A DNA stretch of 64,000 nt from an uncultured Nitrospira sp. (GTDB lineage: Bacteria > Nitrospirota > Nitrospiria > Nitrospirales > Nitrospiraceae): NCBI GenBank assembly GCA_902500995.1, contig CABVSR010000010.1:1-64000 (forward strand), written 5' to 3'. Numbering within the stretch: position 1 is the stretch's first letter; every line of letters starts with the position of its first letter. This document shows, one piece after another, positions 38,101-49,491 of the stretch. The notes under the pieces are model-generated. The model saw nothing but the letters and a program-made list of their open reading frames with translations, was not told the origin of the DNA and did not search any database. A program made the translations under genes and the position numbers.

Positions 38101-41100
38101 CGCGCTCGCGGGGATCTGGGCTGATGTGCTGCAGCAAACACGGATCGGCGTGCACGACAATTTTTTCGAACTCGGCGGCGATTCCATCGTCAGCCTGCAG
38201 GTGGTGAACCGCGCCAGAGAAGCCGGTTTAGCCCTGACGCCGAGACACATCTTTCAACATCAAACCATTGCGGAACTGGCCGCCGCTTTGGCGGAACCGC
38301 AGGAGGCCAGTTCTCACACGACTGCGATTGATCTTTCTGCGCCGCTTGTCGATGAAGCCTCGTTCGCCATCGCGAAGGCAGCCTGCCCGGACCTTGAAGA
38401 CGTCTATCCTCTGAGCCCGCTGCAGCAGGGTCTACTCTTCCACAGTCTGTATGCGCCGGGCTCCGGCGTCTACATCGAGCAGATGAGCTGGCGTATGCAA
38501 GGGGCGCTGGAGCCGGAGTCGTTCCGAAAGGCCTGGCAAGGGATTGTCGATCGGCAGCCGGTGCTGCGGACGAGATTCCTCTGGCGCGAGGCTGCGGAGC
38601 AGATCCAGATCGTGCTGCCGTCGGCAAGGTTGCCCTGGACGGAACTGGACTGGCGCGACGATCCGGTCGCCGAGCAGGAAGCGCGATTGAGCCGATTGGT
38701 GGAAGAGGATCGGCGTACGGATTTTGATTTCGCACAGCCGCCCCTGATGCGCATCACGGTGATCCGACTTGCGCACAGGACGTATCAAGTCTTGTGGACG
38801 CATCACCATATCCTCATGGATGGCTGGTGTTTGCCGATTCTGTTGCAGGACGTGTTGCGCGCCTCTCACGCGCTCGTCGGGCGAGGCGAGGCTGTGCCGG
38901 CTGAACCGGTCACGCCCTATCGTCACCATATCGCCAAGCTGCTCGCTCAAGATCAGACCGAAGCCGAGCGTTTCTGGCGCCTGTCGTTGAAAGGCATGAC
39001 GCAGCCGACCGTGCTGGGAGAAGACAGTTCTGCGGAGGCTGTCACTCCATCCTCTCACGGCGCCGCTACGCTGACCTTGTCGGCCGACGCGAGCGCCAAG
39101 GTTCTGGCCTTTGCGCAACAACAGCGCGTGACGCTCAATACGGTGGTGCAAGGCGCATGGGCCATCCTGCTGAGCCGCTACAGCCGCGAATCCACTGTGA
39201 TGTTCGGCACGACCGTCTCCGGGCGGTCGTCGGACCTTCCCGGCATCGAGACCATGGTCGGGCTCTTCATCAATACGCTGCCGTTGCGCGTGGCTGTTAC
39301 CCCCGACGCTGTCCTTGTCGAATGGCTGCGAGCGCTGCTGGCGCACAACGGCGAGCTGCGGCAGTTCGAGCAGACCCCGCTCGTGCAGATCCAAGGCTGG
39401 AGCGAGGTGGCCAGGGGACAGCCGCTGTTCGAAAGCCTCGTCGTGTTCGACAACCATCCCCTGGACGAGAGGCTGGAAGGGGAGACCGGCGTCACGGTCG
39501 AACGCGTGACCCTCTCCGGCCAAACCAACTATCCCTTGACCCTGAATGTGCTGCCGGGCAAGGAGCTCACCTGTTCTCTTTGGTATCAGCGCAACCGGTT
39601 CCAGGATGAGCGCGCGCGCCGCATCGTCCGACAACTCGAGACGCTGTTGCTGGCGATGATCCAAGATCCTCATGCGCGGTTGAGTTCGCTCCCCTTGATG
39701 GATGCCGCGGAGCGGGCGCAGGTGGTGGGGGCGTGGAACGAGACGGCCTGCGCCTATCCGGCGGTGTCGGTGCCCGCGCAGATCGCCGCCCAGGCCGCGC
39801 GGACTCCCGAGGCCGTGGCCGTGCGGGCCGGCGAGCAGACGCTGACCTATGCCGCATTGCTCACCCAGGCGCAGCAGCTCGCCGGCGCCCTCCGAGCACG
39901 CGGGATCGGCCCGGAAGCGCTCGTCGCGGTGGCGCTGGAGCGCTCGCTCGACCTGGTCGTGGCGCTGCTCGGGACTTGGTATGCCGGCGCCGCCTTCGTG
40001 CCCCTCGATCCCTCCTATCCCGTCGAGCGCCTGCGCTATATGCTTGACGACAGCCACGCGGCGCTGCTGCTGACCGATGCCGCCCAGGCCACCCGGCTCG
40101 CCCATGGCGGGCCTACGCTCTGCCTCGATCAGGACCGGGCCCAGTGGACCGCCGCGCCGGTGATGCCTCCGCCCGCGTTCGCCGAGGCGCAGCTCGCCTA
40201 TGTGCTCTACACCTCCGGCTCCACCGGCCGGCCGAAGGGCGCCGGCAATACCCATGCGGGCCTGCGCAACCGGCTCCAGTGGATGCAAGAAGCCTATGTG
40301 CTCACCCCCGCCGACCGTGTGTTGCAGAAGACCCCCATCAGCTTCGATGTCTCCGTCTGGGAATTCTTCTGGCCCCTCCTCGCCGGCGCCGAACTGGTCA
40401 TGGCCGAGCCGGGCGCCCATAAAGATCCCGCCCGCTTGCTCGACCACATCGACCAATACGGCATTACCACTCTGCATTTTGTGCCGCCCTTGCTGCAGGC
40501 CTTCGTCGATCACCCCGGCGTCGCACGCGGGCGGAGCCTGCGGCAGATCCTCTGTAGCGGCGAAGCCCTCCCGGCCACCTTGCCCCCGCGCGTGCAACAG
40601 CACTGGCCACACGTGACCCTGCATAATCTCTATGGGCCCACCGAAGCGGCCATCGATGTCACGGCCTGGACCTGTCCGACGCCCCCGCCTCCGACGGTCC
40701 CGATCGGGCGGCCCATTGCCAATCTCCAGTGTTACATTCTCGACCCGCAAGGCGAGCCCGTGCCGATCGGCGTGCCGGGGGAATGTTATCTCGGCGGCAT
40801 CGGGGTCGGGCGGGGCTACCATCGGCGGCCGGAGCTGACCGCCGAGCGGTTCGTGCCCGATCCCTTCAGTGCGCAGCCCGGCCAGCGGCTCTATCGCACA
40901 GGGGATCTCGTGCGTTTCCGGCCCGACGGGGCCATCGACTATCTGGGCCGGTTGGATCAGCAGGTGAAGATTCGCGGCGTGCGCATCGAATTGGGGGAAG
41001 TCGAAGCCGCGCTCCGGCAGCAGCCGGGCATTCGCGAGGCGGTGGTCGTCGCCCGGCGGGACGGCCAAGCCGGAGCCCGGCTCATCGCCTATGTGACAAC

Positions 41101-41617
41101 CGACCCGGATCGCCCGTGGGAGACCGCGGCGCTCAAGTCGGCGCTCGCGCGCACGCTGCCGGAGTATCTGGTGCCCGCGATCATCATCCCGCTGGCGCAG
41201 TTGCCGCTCAGCCCGAACGGGAAGGTGGATCGCAAAGCCTTGCCGGCCCCGGAGTGGGACACACAACGCACGCAGGCCTACGAGGCGCCCGCGACCGAGA
41301 CCGAGGAGCAGCTCGCCGCCATCTGGGCCCAGGTGCTCGGCCTCCCCCAGGTCGGCCGCCACGACAACTTCTTCGAGCTCGGCGGGGATTCGATCACGAG
41401 TCTCCAAGTCTTGGCCAAGGCCCATCGCGAGGGCATTACGCTGACCCCCAAACAACTCTTCGAGCAGCCGACCATCGCCTTGGCGGCATCGGTCGCGGTG
41501 ATGGGGAGCATCGAGGCGATACCGCCGGCCGCCCATGAACAGGATTCCGGGCGGATCGTGGACGTGGACCTGAGCGATGAGGAGATGGAGAACCTCTTGA
41601 AGGAGCTTGAAGCGTAA
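35111..41617 (+). CDS. NRPS2: C-A(Dab)-PCP-C-A(Ser)-PCP
   Basis: This is a two-module synthetase of 2,168 aa. Module 1: C (HHIVCDG 152-158), A with pocket from Asp676 (FDISVW) reading D-I-W-E-L-T-A-D-D, a Dab-type code, and PCP Ser1025. Module 2: C (HHxxxDG at 1232-1238), A whose pocket ([29 protein letters not shown]) reads D-V-W-H-L-S-L-I-D, the classic serine code, and PCP Ser2094. The protein ends in a short acidic helix ([16 protein letters not shown]) like a communication-mediating donor. ATG 35111 has GGGGAGGGGAG upstream. The second A-PCP is encoded by a segment apparently identical to one in NRPS3. There is no epimerase or release domain. Confidence 0.95.
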   Translation: MLMPSDQTQASPTDVLGSEPEQYQFPMSFGQRRLWFLSQLEPESASYNTAIAVRMKGRLNSRILLDCFTRIVERHEILRTTFATDNGEPVQIVAATGRVTLATGRVENRPEAVLIAARDEAQRPFDLHEGPLLRLRLFDIAADDHLLVIALHHIVCDGWSAQILAREFARLYAAMTTGVDAALPALPIHYADYAEWQRGWLQGEVLEGQLAYWKRQLAGELPVLELPADRPRGAVQTSSGSRYLFTLPLPMAARLRDLSRRHNVTLFMTLLAAFQLWLMRYTGLEDICVGTPIACRTKRETEDLIGFFANTLVLRTDLSHNPTFPQLLERVRDVVIGGQAHQELPFEELVDALKPARALSHSPLFQVMFALQTGLAGAVSLPGLQVEITEVDAAAAKFDLSLDMAETAEGLEGAFEYNRDLFDEQTIARMAKHFHTLLAGICDEPDRRLNEFPLLSLDEQNQALLIGPKASTGDWSGFSAAFEAQVRRSPNAVAVECAGSSQTYAELNAEGAGIARIVVAAGAKPDQIVALLLDRGIALLTAMIGVMKAGAAYLPLDPAHPAGRWREMLETSGASLVMTNESYRRSLSEACPAVASGQIILRTIDAAGLDDQTPIPSRSTSPDQLAYVIYTSGSTGVPKGAMVTQRGLMNHLSSKRDSLGLGPDDVVAQTASACFDISVWQHLAALLCGARTLIVPDDLARDPSRLLDCLDRSGVTVAETVPVLLKGMLESRQAAALRALRWLLPTGEALPPQLCREWFEKYPHVPLVNAYGPAECADDVATAVIASPPGADEVCMPIGHPIQDTRLVVVDRWMTPVPGGVAGELCIGGAGVGRGYAQDAGRTALSFVPDPFASEPGARLYRTGDRVRLRPDGHLEFLGRMDHQIKLRGVRIEPGEIDARLRALPGISDAVTVLREDRPGQKRLVAYVAAAPGPSVALEEWRSLLRRTLPDAMIPSQIVLMEALPRTANGKVDRVSLPVPHNRHCEDDVAPRDGVETALAGIWADVLQQTRIGVHDNFFELGGDSIVSLQVVNRAREAGLALTPRHIFQHQTIAELAAALAEPQEASSHTTAIDLSAPLVDEASFAIAKAACPDLEDVYPLSPLQQGLLFHSLYAPGSGVYIEQMSWRMQGALEPESFRKAWQGIVDRQPVLRTRFLWREAAEQIQIVLPSARLPWTELDWRDDPVAEQEARLSRLVEEDRRTDFDFAQPPLMRITVIRLAHRTYQVLWTHHHILMDGWCLPILLQDVLRASHALVGRGEAVPAEPVTPYRHHIAKLLAQDQTEAERFWRLSLKGMTQPTVLGEDSSAEAVTPSSHGAATLTLSADASAKVLAFAQQQRVTLNTVVQGAWAILLSRYSRESTVMFGTTVSGRSSDLPGIETMVGLFINTLPLRVAVTPDAVLVEWLRALLAHNGELRQFEQTPLVQIQGWSEVARGQPLFESLVVFDNHPLDERLEGETGVTVERVTLSGQTNYPLTLNVLPGKELTCSLWYQRNRFQDERARRIVRQLETLLLAMIQDPHARLSSLPLMDAAERAQVVGAWNETACAYPAVSVPAQIAAQAARTPEAVAVRAGEQTLTYAALLTQAQQLAGALRARGIGPEALVAVALERSLDLVVALLGTWYAGAAFVPLDPSYPVERLRYMLDDSHAALLLTDAAQATRLAHGGPTLCLDQDRAQWTAAPVMPPPAFAEAQLAYVLYTSGSTGRPKGAGNTHAGLRNRLQWMQEAYVLTPADRVLQKTPISFDVSVWEFFWPLLAGAELVMAEPGAHKDPARLLDHIDQYGITTLHFVPPLLQAFVDHPGVARGRSLRQILCSGEALPATLPPRVQQHWPHVTLHNLYGPTEAAIDVTAWTCPTPPPPTVPIGRPIANLQCYILDPQGEPVPIGVPGECYLGGIGVGRGYHRRPELTAERFVPDPFSAQPGQRLYRTGDLVRFRPDGAIDYLGRLDQQVKIRGVRIELGEVEAALRQQPGIREAVVVARRDGQAGARLIAYVTTDPDRPWETAALKSALARTLPEYLVPAIIIPLAQLPLSPNGKVDRKALPAPEWDTQRTQAYEAPATETEEQLAAIWAQVLGLPQVGRHDNFFELGGDSITSLQVLAKAHREGITLTPKQLFEQPTIALAASVAVMGSIEAIPPAAHEQDSGRIVDVDLSDEEMENLLKELEA
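39696..41394 (+). repeat. 1,699-bp direct repeat, copy 1 (Ser A-PCP cassette in NRPS2)
   Basis: From TGATGGATGCC in the C-A linker to CGAT just after the PCP serine codon, the sequence matches positions 46223-47921. I saw no mismatch in the text compared, and all overlapping reading frames on both strands translate identically. Flanks diverge at once on both sides. The offset between copies is 6,527 bp throughout, so there are no net indels. Confidence 0.9.
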
Positions 41618-44600
41618 TGCAGGCAATCACCAAACCAGAGATGGCTCAACGTATGACCGGTGGCGGGCTCACGAATATCGAAGCCGTCTATCCGCTTTCT
41701 CCCATGCAGGAGGGCATGCTGTTTCATACGCTGATGAATGCCGGTACCGGCATCTATTTGATGCAGAACCGGTACTGTGTGGAAGGGGACTTGGATCAGG
41801 CGGTATTCCGCCAAGCCTGGCAACAGGTCATCGCGCGCCACTCGATCCTGCGCACGTCTTTTGTCTGGAAAAGTCAGAAGCGTCCGTTGCAAGCCGTCCA
41901 TAAGAAATTCGAGGTGCCGCTGGACCTGCTGGACTGGCGAGACAAGGATCGTGCTACGCAGGCGGCCGATGTAGACGCGCTCTTGCAGCAGGAACTTGCC
42001 CAGGGATTTGACTTCGCGACGGCGCCGCTGATGCGCCTGCGATTAATCCGTCTCACCGACCGCACCTATCAGTTCGTACACAGCTTCCACCATATCCTGC
42101 TCGACGAATGGTGCATCTCGCCGCTCTTGATGGATTTCCTGGCTCACTATGAAGCGTGCGCCCAGGGTCTGGTGTGCCAGGCGGAAAAGCCGCGGCCCTA
42201 TCGCGATTACATCGCCTGGCTGCGACAACGCGACCTGAAGGCGGCCGAACGGTTTTGGCGCGAGTACCTTCAGGGATTTTCGACACCCACTCCGCTGGCC
42301 TACGACCGGCCGCCCGAAGGCTTGGCCGACCAGAACGACGACGCGGCGGACCATTGCGTCCACCTGAGTGCCGATCTCACGGCCCGGCTCACGGCGCTGG
42401 CCCAACAACATCGCGTGACGCCGAATACATTCGTGCAGGGCGCCTGGGCTCTGCTCCTCGCGCAGTACAGCGGTGAGCAGGACGTGCTGTTTGGTGTGAC
42501 GGTGGCAGGCCGCCCGACGCAGCTGGTCGGCGTTGAATCGGTGCTGGGCCTTTTCATCAATACACTGCCGTTGCGCGTGACCGTCTCGCCGAATCGTCCG
42601 GTCCTGGCCTGGCTGAAGGAACTATTCGCGGAAAACATCAGACTGCGGGAATACGAATACACGCCTCTCATTCAGATCCAGCGCGCCAGCGAGATCCCGC
42701 GCGGAGAAGCGCTGTTCCATAGCCTGTTCGTCTTCGAAAACGCGCCGGTTGATCCAGCGCTCTGCGAGGGGCGGATCATGTTCCGCGCGGAAGAAGAACA
42801 GTATCGGGTCCACACGAACTATCCCATGACCGTGATGGGTTGGCCCGGCAAGGAATTGGGGCTCAAGCTGTCCTACGACCGCCGACTCTTCGATGCGGAC
42901 ACCGTCCTCAAAATGATCGGTCACCTCAAAGCGCTGCTGGAAGGTCTGATCGCCAGGCCGGATGCCCGCATCGGCGAGTTGCCTATGCTGGAGCGGGAGG
43001 AACGTGCGCGATTGTTGTCCTATGGAATCGGGGAGAGCGATCAACCAACGGACGAGCGGAGTTTCGCCCTGCGATTCGAAGCGCAGGTGCGGCGATCACC
43101 GCAGGCCATCGCGGTCCGCTGCGGCGATCAGTCCCTGACCTACGAGGCATTGAATCGCCGGGCCAGTCGGCTGGTCCATCGGCTGAGAGCGGAAGGAGTC
43201 GGTCACGACTCGGTGGTCGCCCTGCTGGATGAGCGCGGGACAGACCTCCTCACGATGATCGTTGGATGTTTCAAAGTCGGAGGCGCCTATATGCCCCTCG
43301 ATCCGCACCATCCCGTCGCTCGCCTGTCCAGACTGCTGGAATTGAGCCGGGTTTCTGCCGTCGTCACCTCGCGGCGTGTGAAGTCCTACCTCGATCAGGT
43401 GCTGTCGGCCATGCCGCAAGAGGCGCGACCGGTGGTCGTGGTGCTGGATGAACTGCAAGCAGAGCCGGGATCGGAGGAGGATCGTGCGGTGCCTTCGCGC
43501 AGAGATCAGTTGGCCTACGTGATTTATACGAGCGGCTCGACCGGGGTGCCGAAGGGCGCCATGGTCACGATGGGCGGCATGCTCAACAATCTTGACAGCA
43601 AGCTGCGCTCCCTGTCGCTCGGCTCACAGGATGTCATCGCGCAGACCGCCTCTCAATGTTTCGATATCTCGGTGTGGCAATTCCTGACCGCGCTGCTGTG
43701 CGGCGCCACCACCCATATCTTGCCCGATGAGGTGGTGCGGGAGCCCTCGCGGCTGCTGGCAGAGCTCGGGACGACGGGCATCACCATTTACGAAGCCGTG
43801 CCCGCTGTCTTGCAGGCATTGTTGGATACGGCCGAGGGATCGGGCGAGCGATCGGAAGCGGCACCGGCTCTTGCCGGATTGCGCTGGGTCTTGCCGACCG
43901 GAGAAGCGCTGCCGCCGGCCCTCTGCCGACGCTGGTTCGAGCGGTACCCCAGCATTCCGTTGATGAATGCCTATGGTCCGGCCGAATGCGCCGACGATGT
44001 CGCGATCCATCCGATACATGAGTCGCCGGCCGAGCATCTCGCCCGGATGCCGATCGGACGGCCCATTCAACAGGTGCGCCTCTATATCCTCAACCGGTGG
44101 TTGGAGCCGGTCCCCGCCGGCGTCTCCGGCGAACTCTGCATCGGTGGGGTGGGAGTCGGTCGGGGATACTTGCAGGATCCTCAACGCACCGCGCAGGCAT
44201 TCCTGCCTGATCCCTTTGCGAGCGAGCGGGGAGCGAGACTCTATCGCACGGGCGACCTGGCCCGCTTCAGACCCGATGGCACGATCGAGTACGTGGGGCG
44301 CGTCGATCACCAGGTCAAGATTCGCGGCTTCCGCATCGAGTTGGGTGAAATCGAATCCTGCCTCACCGATCAAGACGAGATCCGAGAAGCGGCCGTCATC
44401 GTTCGAGAAGACCGGCCCGGAGACAAACGATTGGTCGCCTACGTCGTGCCGCAGGAGGGCCGTTCCGTTGACCACGATCGATTGCGGGCGGCGCTTCAGG
44501 AACAGCTCCCTGAATACATGGTTCCCGCGATCGTACTGCCGCTCGATGCCTTGCCGCGCACGCCGAACGGCAAGGTGGACCGGCGAGCCTTGCCCGCTCC

Positions 44601-47600
44601 TGATTGTGAGGATCTCGACCGAGCGTCCTACCTCGCGCCCCGTACCGTCACGGAGGAACTCCTGGCGTGCATCTGGGCGGATATCCTCGGGCTCGAACGG
44701 GTCGGGGTGCGGGACCATTTCTTTGAGTTGGGAGGCCATTCGCTCCTAGCTACCCAGGTCGTGTCCCGCATCCGGAACGCCTTTCACATCGAGCTGCCGT
44801 TACGGGCTGCCTTTGAGTGCCCCACCATCGCCGATCTGGCGGCCACAGTGGATCGGGTTCGTGCCGAAGGCAACGGCCGCCAAATTCCCCCATTGACGGC
44901 CTCGCGCCGGGAGGGGCCGGCTCCCTTGTCCTTTGCGCAACAGCGGCTTTGGTTCCTGGCGCAACTCGAACCGGAGAGTTGGCTGTACAACCTATCTTTC
45001 GGCATGCGGCTCCGGGGTCCGCTCGACGCCGGCGCCCTGTGCAGAAGCTTCGACGCCGTCGCGTTGAAGCATGATCAGTTGCGCACGCAATTTCTCCTCG
45101 TCGAAGGCCGGCCCGCCCAGGAAATCGTCGGTTGTTCCGCCGTGCCGTTTGAGCAACAGGAGGCGCACCTCAGGCCGGACGAGACCTCGGACGACTATGT
45201 TGCGCGCGCGGCGGCAGCGGAAGCCCAACGGCCCTTTATGCTGGAAGGCCATCTGCTCTGGCGCGTGAAGCTCGTGCGCCTGGGGGAGCAGGATCATCTG
45301 CTGCTCGTGACCTTGCACCATACGATCGCGGACGGCTGGTCGTTGAATCTGCTGCTGGCCGACATGGTCGACACCTACTGCGCCTTGCGCGGCGGCAAGC
45401 CAGTGCCCTTGCCGAGTCCAACGGTGCGGTACGCCGACTATGCACAATGGCAGCGCGAATGGATGACGGGAGAAGTCCTCGACCGCGAGCTGGACTATTG
45501 GAAGCGGACGCTCGGCGGCGCTCCCTCGATGTTGAGCCTGCAGACGGACCATGCCCGCCCCACCGTACAAACGTTCCGCGGCGCGCGGCACGATTTCACC
45601 GTCCCCTCGAATCTGCTCACGGCATTACAGGCGCTCAGCCGCCGGCAGGGCGCCACACTCTTCATGACCGTTCTCGCAGGCTTTCAGGTCCTGCTGCATC
45701 GCTACGGCGGTGATATGGATCTGTCGATCGGCACCCCGATCGCCAACCGCACCAGCCTGGAAACGGAAGACCTGATCGGTTTCTTCGTCAATACGCTGGT
45801 GCTGAGAACCGACCTGAGCGGCAATCCGCGGTTCATCGATCTCCTCGATCGGGTGCGGGACGTGGTGGTGGGTGCGCAGAGTCACCAAGATGTGCCCTTC
45901 GAGCAGGTGGTCGATGCGCTCAAACCGGAACGGGACCTGAGCCATGCGCCGCTTTTCCAGGTGATGTTCGCGCTCCAGACTCTCGGACGGCAGGCGATGG
46001 AGATTCCGGACCTCTCGATCGAGCCGGTGGAGGTCGATCCCGGGAGCGCGAAGTTCGATCTCTCGCTGGAAATGACCCTGGCACCGGAAGGTCTCACCGG
46101 GTTTTTCGAGTTCAATCTGGATCTCTTCGAGCCGTCCACGATCGCGCGCATGGCCGGGCATTTCCTTACCCTGCTCGAGAAGATTGTCGCGGAGCCGCAA
46201 CGCAAGCTCACGGCGTTTCCGATGATGGATGCCGCGGAGCGGGCGCAGGTGGTGGGGGCGTGGAACGAGACGGCCTGCGCCTATCCGGCGGTGTCGGTGC
46301 CCGCGCAGATCGCCGCCCAGGCCGCGCGGACTCCCGAGGCCGTGGCCGTGCGGGCCGGCGAGCAGACGCTGACCTATGCCGCATTGCTCACCCAGGCGCA
46401 GCAGCTCGCCGGCGCCCTCCGAGCACGCGGGATCGGCCCGGAAGCGCTCGTCGCGGTGGCGCTGGAGCGCTCGCTCGACCTGGTCGTGGCGCTGCTCGGG
46501 ACTTGGTATGCCGGCGCCGCCTTCGTGCCCCTCGATCCCTCCTATCCCGTCGAGCGCCTGCGCTATATGCTTGACGACAGCCACGCGGCGCTGCTGCTGA
46601 CCGATGCCGCCCAGGCCACCCGGCTCGCCCATGGCGGGCCTACGCTCTGCCTCGATCAGGACCGGGCCCAGTGGACCGCCGCGCCGGTGATGCCTCCGCC
46701 CGCGTTCGCCGAGGCGCAGCTCGCCTATGTGCTCTACACCTCCGGCTCCACCGGCCGGCCGAAGGGCGCCGGCAATACCCATGCGGGCCTGCGCAACCGG
46801 CTCCAGTGGATGCAAGAAGCCTATGTGCTCACCCCCGCCGACCGTGTGTTGCAGAAGACCCCCATCAGCTTCGATGTCTCCGTCTGGGAATTCTTCTGGC
46901 CCCTCCTCGCCGGCGCCGAACTGGTCATGGCCGAGCCGGGCGCCCATAAAGATCCCGCCCGCTTGCTCGACCACATCGACCAATACGGCATTACCACTCT
47001 GCATTTTGTGCCGCCCTTGCTGCAGGCCTTCGTCGATCACCCCGGCGTCGCACGCGGGCGGAGCCTGCGGCAGATCCTCTGTAGCGGCGAAGCCCTCCCG
47101 GCCACCTTGCCCCCGCGCGTGCAACAGCACTGGCCACACGTGACCCTGCATAATCTCTATGGGCCCACCGAAGCGGCCATCGATGTCACGGCCTGGACCT
47201 GTCCGACGCCCCCGCCTCCGACGGTCCCGATCGGGCGGCCCATTGCCAATCTCCAGTGTTACATTCTCGACCCGCAAGGCGAGCCCGTGCCGATCGGCGT
47301 GCCGGGGGAATGTTATCTCGGCGGCATCGGGGTCGGGCGGGGCTACCATCGGCGGCCGGAGCTGACCGCCGAGCGGTTCGTGCCCGATCCCTTCAGTGCG
47401 CAGCCCGGCCAGCGGCTCTATCGCACAGGGGATCTCGTGCGTTTCCGGCCCGACGGGGCCATCGACTATCTGGGCCGGTTGGATCAGCAGGTGAAGATTC
47501 GCGGCGTGCGCATCGAATTGGGGGAAGTCGAAGCCGCGCTCCGGCAGCAGCCGGGCATTCGCGAGGCGGTGGTCGTCGCCCGGCGGGACGGCCAAGCCGG

Positions 47601-49491
47601 AGCCCGGCTCATCGCCTATGTGACAACCGACCCGGATCGCCCGTGGGAGACCGCGGCGCTCAAGTCGGCGCTCGCGCGCACGCTGCCGGAGTATCTGGTG
47701 CCCGCGATCATCATCCCGCTGGCGCAGTTGCCGCTCAGCCCGAACGGGAAGGTGGATCGCAAAGCCTTGCCGGCCCCGGAGTGGGACACACAACGCACGC
47801 AGGCCTACGAGGCGCCCGCGACCGAGACCGAGGAGCAGCTCGCCGCCATCTGGGCCCAGGTGCTCGGCCTCCCCCAGGTCGGCCGCCACGACAACTTCTT
47901 CGAGCTCGGCGGGGATTCGATTCTTGCGCTGCAAGTCATTGCACAGGCCAAACAGATCGGTCTCTCGCTGACGCCCCGGCAGCTGTTTCAACAGCAAACG
48001 ATCCACGCGCTCGCGGTGGCCGCCCATCTGGAGGCGGACCGGTCGCCGGCCATTCAGGCTGATCAAGGGACGGTATCGGGATCATTCCCCATGACGCCGG
48101 CCCAACGCTGGTGGTTCGAGCAACGATTGTCCGAGCCCCATCACTGGAACCAATCGCTGATGGTCACGCTGTCCGAGCCGCCCGATCGCGCCAGGCTGGC
48201 CCGCGCCATCCGGTGGCTGCTGGATCAGCATGACGGTTTGCGCAGCCGCTTTGAGCGCACGAATGCCACCACCGCAAGAATCGAAGCGGCCGTCTCTCTG
48301 GACGAGGCGCTGGTGGTGATCGAACTTCACCAACAGGCCGACAGTGAAATATCGACCGCAATCGCGCGCGAGGCGGAGCGGTATCAGCAGAGCCTGGATG
48401 TGGAACGGGGGCCGCTGTTCCGCGCCGTCCTGTTTGATCCGGGTCCACAGCGTCCTGCGACGCTCCTGTTCATCGCGCACCATCTGGTCGTGGATGGCGT
48501 GTCGTGGCGCATCCTTTTGGAGGACCTCCAGCGGGTCTATCGCGATGAGGCAGGTGTCGCGCCGGCCGCCTGGCCTAAAACCACATCGATCAAACAATGG
48601 ACGGAAGCAGCGCAGCAGGCTGCTCAGTCCGAGACGGTCCTGAATGAACTGCCTTTCTGGGAGAAACAGGTTTCATCGGAAGTCTCCGGCCTCCCACTTG
48701 ACCATCCGGCGGCTGATGGGACGGAAGCTTCGACGGAAACCTGCCCGGTGACATTCACCAGAGCAGAAACCGAAGCGCTGTTGCGGGAAGCTCCCGCGGC
48801 CTACCGGACGCAGGTGAACGACCTTCTGCTGGCGGCCTTGGCACAGACGTTTCAGCGCTGGACCGGGCAGGGTCATCTGCTGGTGGACCTGGAAGGCCAT
48901 GGCCGCGAGCCCTTCGTGCCGGGAACGGATCTCGCTCGGACGGTCGGATGGTTCACGAGTATCTATCCGATTCTTCTGCGATTGCCGGAGGGTTCGAACG
49001 GCGACATCGTGAAGGGCATCAAGGAACAACTGCGGGCGGTCCCCTCCGGTGGAGTCGGGTACGGCCTGCTGCGGTATCTATCGCAACATCCCGGCGCCGT
49101 CCGGCTTCAGCAACCATCCTCTCCCCAGGTCTGCTTCAACTATCTGGGGCAGCTGGATCGGGGGACAGCCGGACAGAGCCTGTTTGAGCTGGCCGCCGGG
49201 CCGACGGGCAGGGAGCATGGACCATCCAATGTCATGCGGTACGAGTTCAACATCAACGCGGACATCACCGATGGCTGCCTCACCGTCAACTGGACCTACA
49301 GCCGCGCCAGAATCGATCGATCGACGATGGACAGGCTGGCGGCCTCATATCGCCGGCACCTGTGCGACCTGATCGCCCATTGCTGTTCGCCGGAGGCGGG
49401 CGGGTACACCCCGTCCGATTTCCCGGACGTCGACCTCGACCAGGATGCCCTCGACACCATTCTTCAGTCTATGGAGAGCCATGCACGATAA
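41617..49491 (+). CDS. NRPS3: C-A(Dab)-PCP-C-A(Ser)-PCP-E
   Basis: This is a 2,624-aa two-module synthetase ending in an epimerisation domain. Module 1: C with H158-H159 and the variant HHILLDEW (Glu replaces the Gly of HHxxxDG), A from Asp683 with code D-I-W-E-L-T-A-D-D (Dab-type), PCP Ser1042 (GGHSL). Module 2: C (HHTIADG from 1234), A from Asp1753 with serine code D-V-W-H-L-S-L-I-D, PCP Ser2101 (GGDSI), then E (about 2150-2600; HHLVVDG at 2288, [20 protein letters not shown]). D-Ser is predicted at this position. The C-terminus carries another short donor-like helix ([15 protein letters not shown]). ATG 41617 shares one base with the NRPS2 stop. Confidence 0.95.
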   Translation: MQAITKPEMAQRMTGGGLTNIEAVYPLSPMQEGMLFHTLMNAGTGIYLMQNRYCVEGDLDQAVFRQAWQQVIARHSILRTSFVWKSQKRPLQAVHKKFEVPLDLLDWRDKDRATQAADVDALLQQELAQGFDFATAPLMRLRLIRLTDRTYQFVHSFHHILLDEWCISPLLMDFLAHYEACAQGLVCQAEKPRPYRDYIAWLRQRDLKAAERFWREYLQGFSTPTPLAYDRPPEGLADQNDDAADHCVHLSADLTARLTALAQQHRVTPNTFVQGAWALLLAQYSGEQDVLFGVTVAGRPTQLVGVESVLGLFINTLPLRVTVSPNRPVLAWLKELFAENIRLREYEYTPLIQIQRASEIPRGEALFHSLFVFENAPVDPALCEGRIMFRAEEEQYRVHTNYPMTVMGWPGKELGLKLSYDRRLFDADTVLKMIGHLKALLEGLIARPDARIGELPMLEREERARLLSYGIGESDQPTDERSFALRFEAQVRRSPQAIAVRCGDQSLTYEALNRRASRLVHRLRAEGVGHDSVVALLDERGTDLLTMIVGCFKVGGAYMPLDPHHPVARLSRLLELSRVSAVVTSRRVKSYLDQVLSAMPQEARPVVVVLDELQAEPGSEEDRAVPSRRDQLAYVIYTSGSTGVPKGAMVTMGGMLNNLDSKLRSLSLGSQDVIAQTASQCFDISVWQFLTALLCGATTHILPDEVVREPSRLLAELGTTGITIYEAVPAVLQALLDTAEGSGERSEAAPALAGLRWVLPTGEALPPALCRRWFERYPSIPLMNAYGPAECADDVAIHPIHESPAEHLARMPIGRPIQQVRLYILNRWLEPVPAGVSGELCIGGVGVGRGYLQDPQRTAQAFLPDPFASERGARLYRTGDLARFRPDGTIEYVGRVDHQVKIRGFRIELGEIESCLTDQDEIREAAVIVREDRPGDKRLVAYVVPQEGRSVDHDRLRAALQEQLPEYMVPAIVLPLDALPRTPNGKVDRRALPAPDCEDLDRASYLAPRTVTEELLACIWADILGLERVGVRDHFFELGGHSLLATQVVSRIRNAFHIELPLRAAFECPTIADLAATVDRVRAEGNGRQIPPLTASRREGPAPLSFAQQRLWFLAQLEPESWLYNLSFGMRLRGPLDAGALCRSFDAVALKHDQLRTQFLLVEGRPAQEIVGCSAVPFEQQEAHLRPDETSDDYVARAAAAEAQRPFMLEGHLLWRVKLVRLGEQDHLLLVTLHHTIADGWSLNLLLADMVDTYCALRGGKPVPLPSPTVRYADYAQWQREWMTGEVLDRELDYWKRTLGGAPSMLSLQTDHARPTVQTFRGARHDFTVPSNLLTALQALSRRQGATLFMTVLAGFQVLLHRYGGDMDLSIGTPIANRTSLETEDLIGFFVNTLVLRTDLSGNPRFIDLLDRVRDVVVGAQSHQDVPFEQVVDALKPERDLSHAPLFQVMFALQTLGRQAMEIPDLSIEPVEVDPGSAKFDLSLEMTLAPEGLTGFFEFNLDLFEPSTIARMAGHFLTLLEKIVAEPQRKLTAFPMMDAAERAQVVGAWNETACAYPAVSVPAQIAAQAARTPEAVAVRAGEQTLTYAALLTQAQQLAGALRARGIGPEALVAVALERSLDLVVALLGTWYAGAAFVPLDPSYPVERLRYMLDDSHAALLLTDAAQATRLAHGGPTLCLDQDRAQWTAAPVMPPPAFAEAQLAYVLYTSGSTGRPKGAGNTHAGLRNRLQWMQEAYVLTPADRVLQKTPISFDVSVWEFFWPLLAGAELVMAEPGAHKDPARLLDHIDQYGITTLHFVPPLLQAFVDHPGVARGRSLRQILCSGEALPATLPPRVQQHWPHVTLHNLYGPTEAAIDVTAWTCPTPPPPTVPIGRPIANLQCYILDPQGEPVPIGVPGECYLGGIGVGRGYHRRPELTAERFVPDPFSAQPGQRLYRTGDLVRFRPDGAIDYLGRLDQQVKIRGVRIELGEVEAALRQQPGIREAVVVARRDGQAGARLIAYVTTDPDRPWETAALKSALARTLPEYLVPAIIIPLAQLPLSPNGKVDRKALPAPEWDTQRTQAYEAPATETEEQLAAIWAQVLGLPQVGRHDNFFELGGDSILALQVIAQAKQIGLSLTPRQLFQQQTIHALAVAAHLEADRSPAIQADQGTVSGSFPMTPAQRWWFEQRLSEPHHWNQSLMVTLSEPPDRARLARAIRWLLDQHDGLRSRFERTNATTARIEAAVSLDEALVVIELHQQADSEISTAIAREAERYQQSLDVERGPLFRAVLFDPGPQRPATLLFIAHHLVVDGVSWRILLEDLQRVYRDEAGVAPAAWPKTTSIKQWTEAAQQAAQSETVLNELPFWEKQVSSEVSGLPLDHPAADGTEASTETCPVTFTRAETEALLREAPAAYRTQVNDLLLAALAQTFQRWTGQGHLLVDLEGHGREPFVPGTDLARTVGWFTSIYPILLRLPEGSNGDIVKGIKEQLRAVPSGGVGYGLLRYLSQHPGAVRLQQPSSPQVCFNYLGQLDRGTAGQSLFELAAGPTGREHGPSNVMRYEFNINADITDGCLTVNWTYSRARIDRSTMDRLAASYRRHLCDLIAHCCSPEAGGYTPSDFPDVDLDQDALDTILQSMESHAR
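46223..47921 (+). repeat. 1,699-bp direct repeat, copy 2 (Ser A-PCP cassette in NRPS3)
   Basis: This is the second copy of the segment at 39696-41394. The downstream divergence begins 2 bp after the PCP serine codon, so the repeat covers the entire A domain and the first half of the PCP but neither C domain. Confidence 0.9.

Noticed and set aside
38432-41626. 1,064-codon open frame on the minus strand across NRPS2, and a similar 813-codon frame at 45625-48066
   Set aside because: Both are mirror frames of NRPS coding sequence caused by GC-rich codon use. Their translations have no domain motifs, and the second is long only because it crosses the duplicated cassette.
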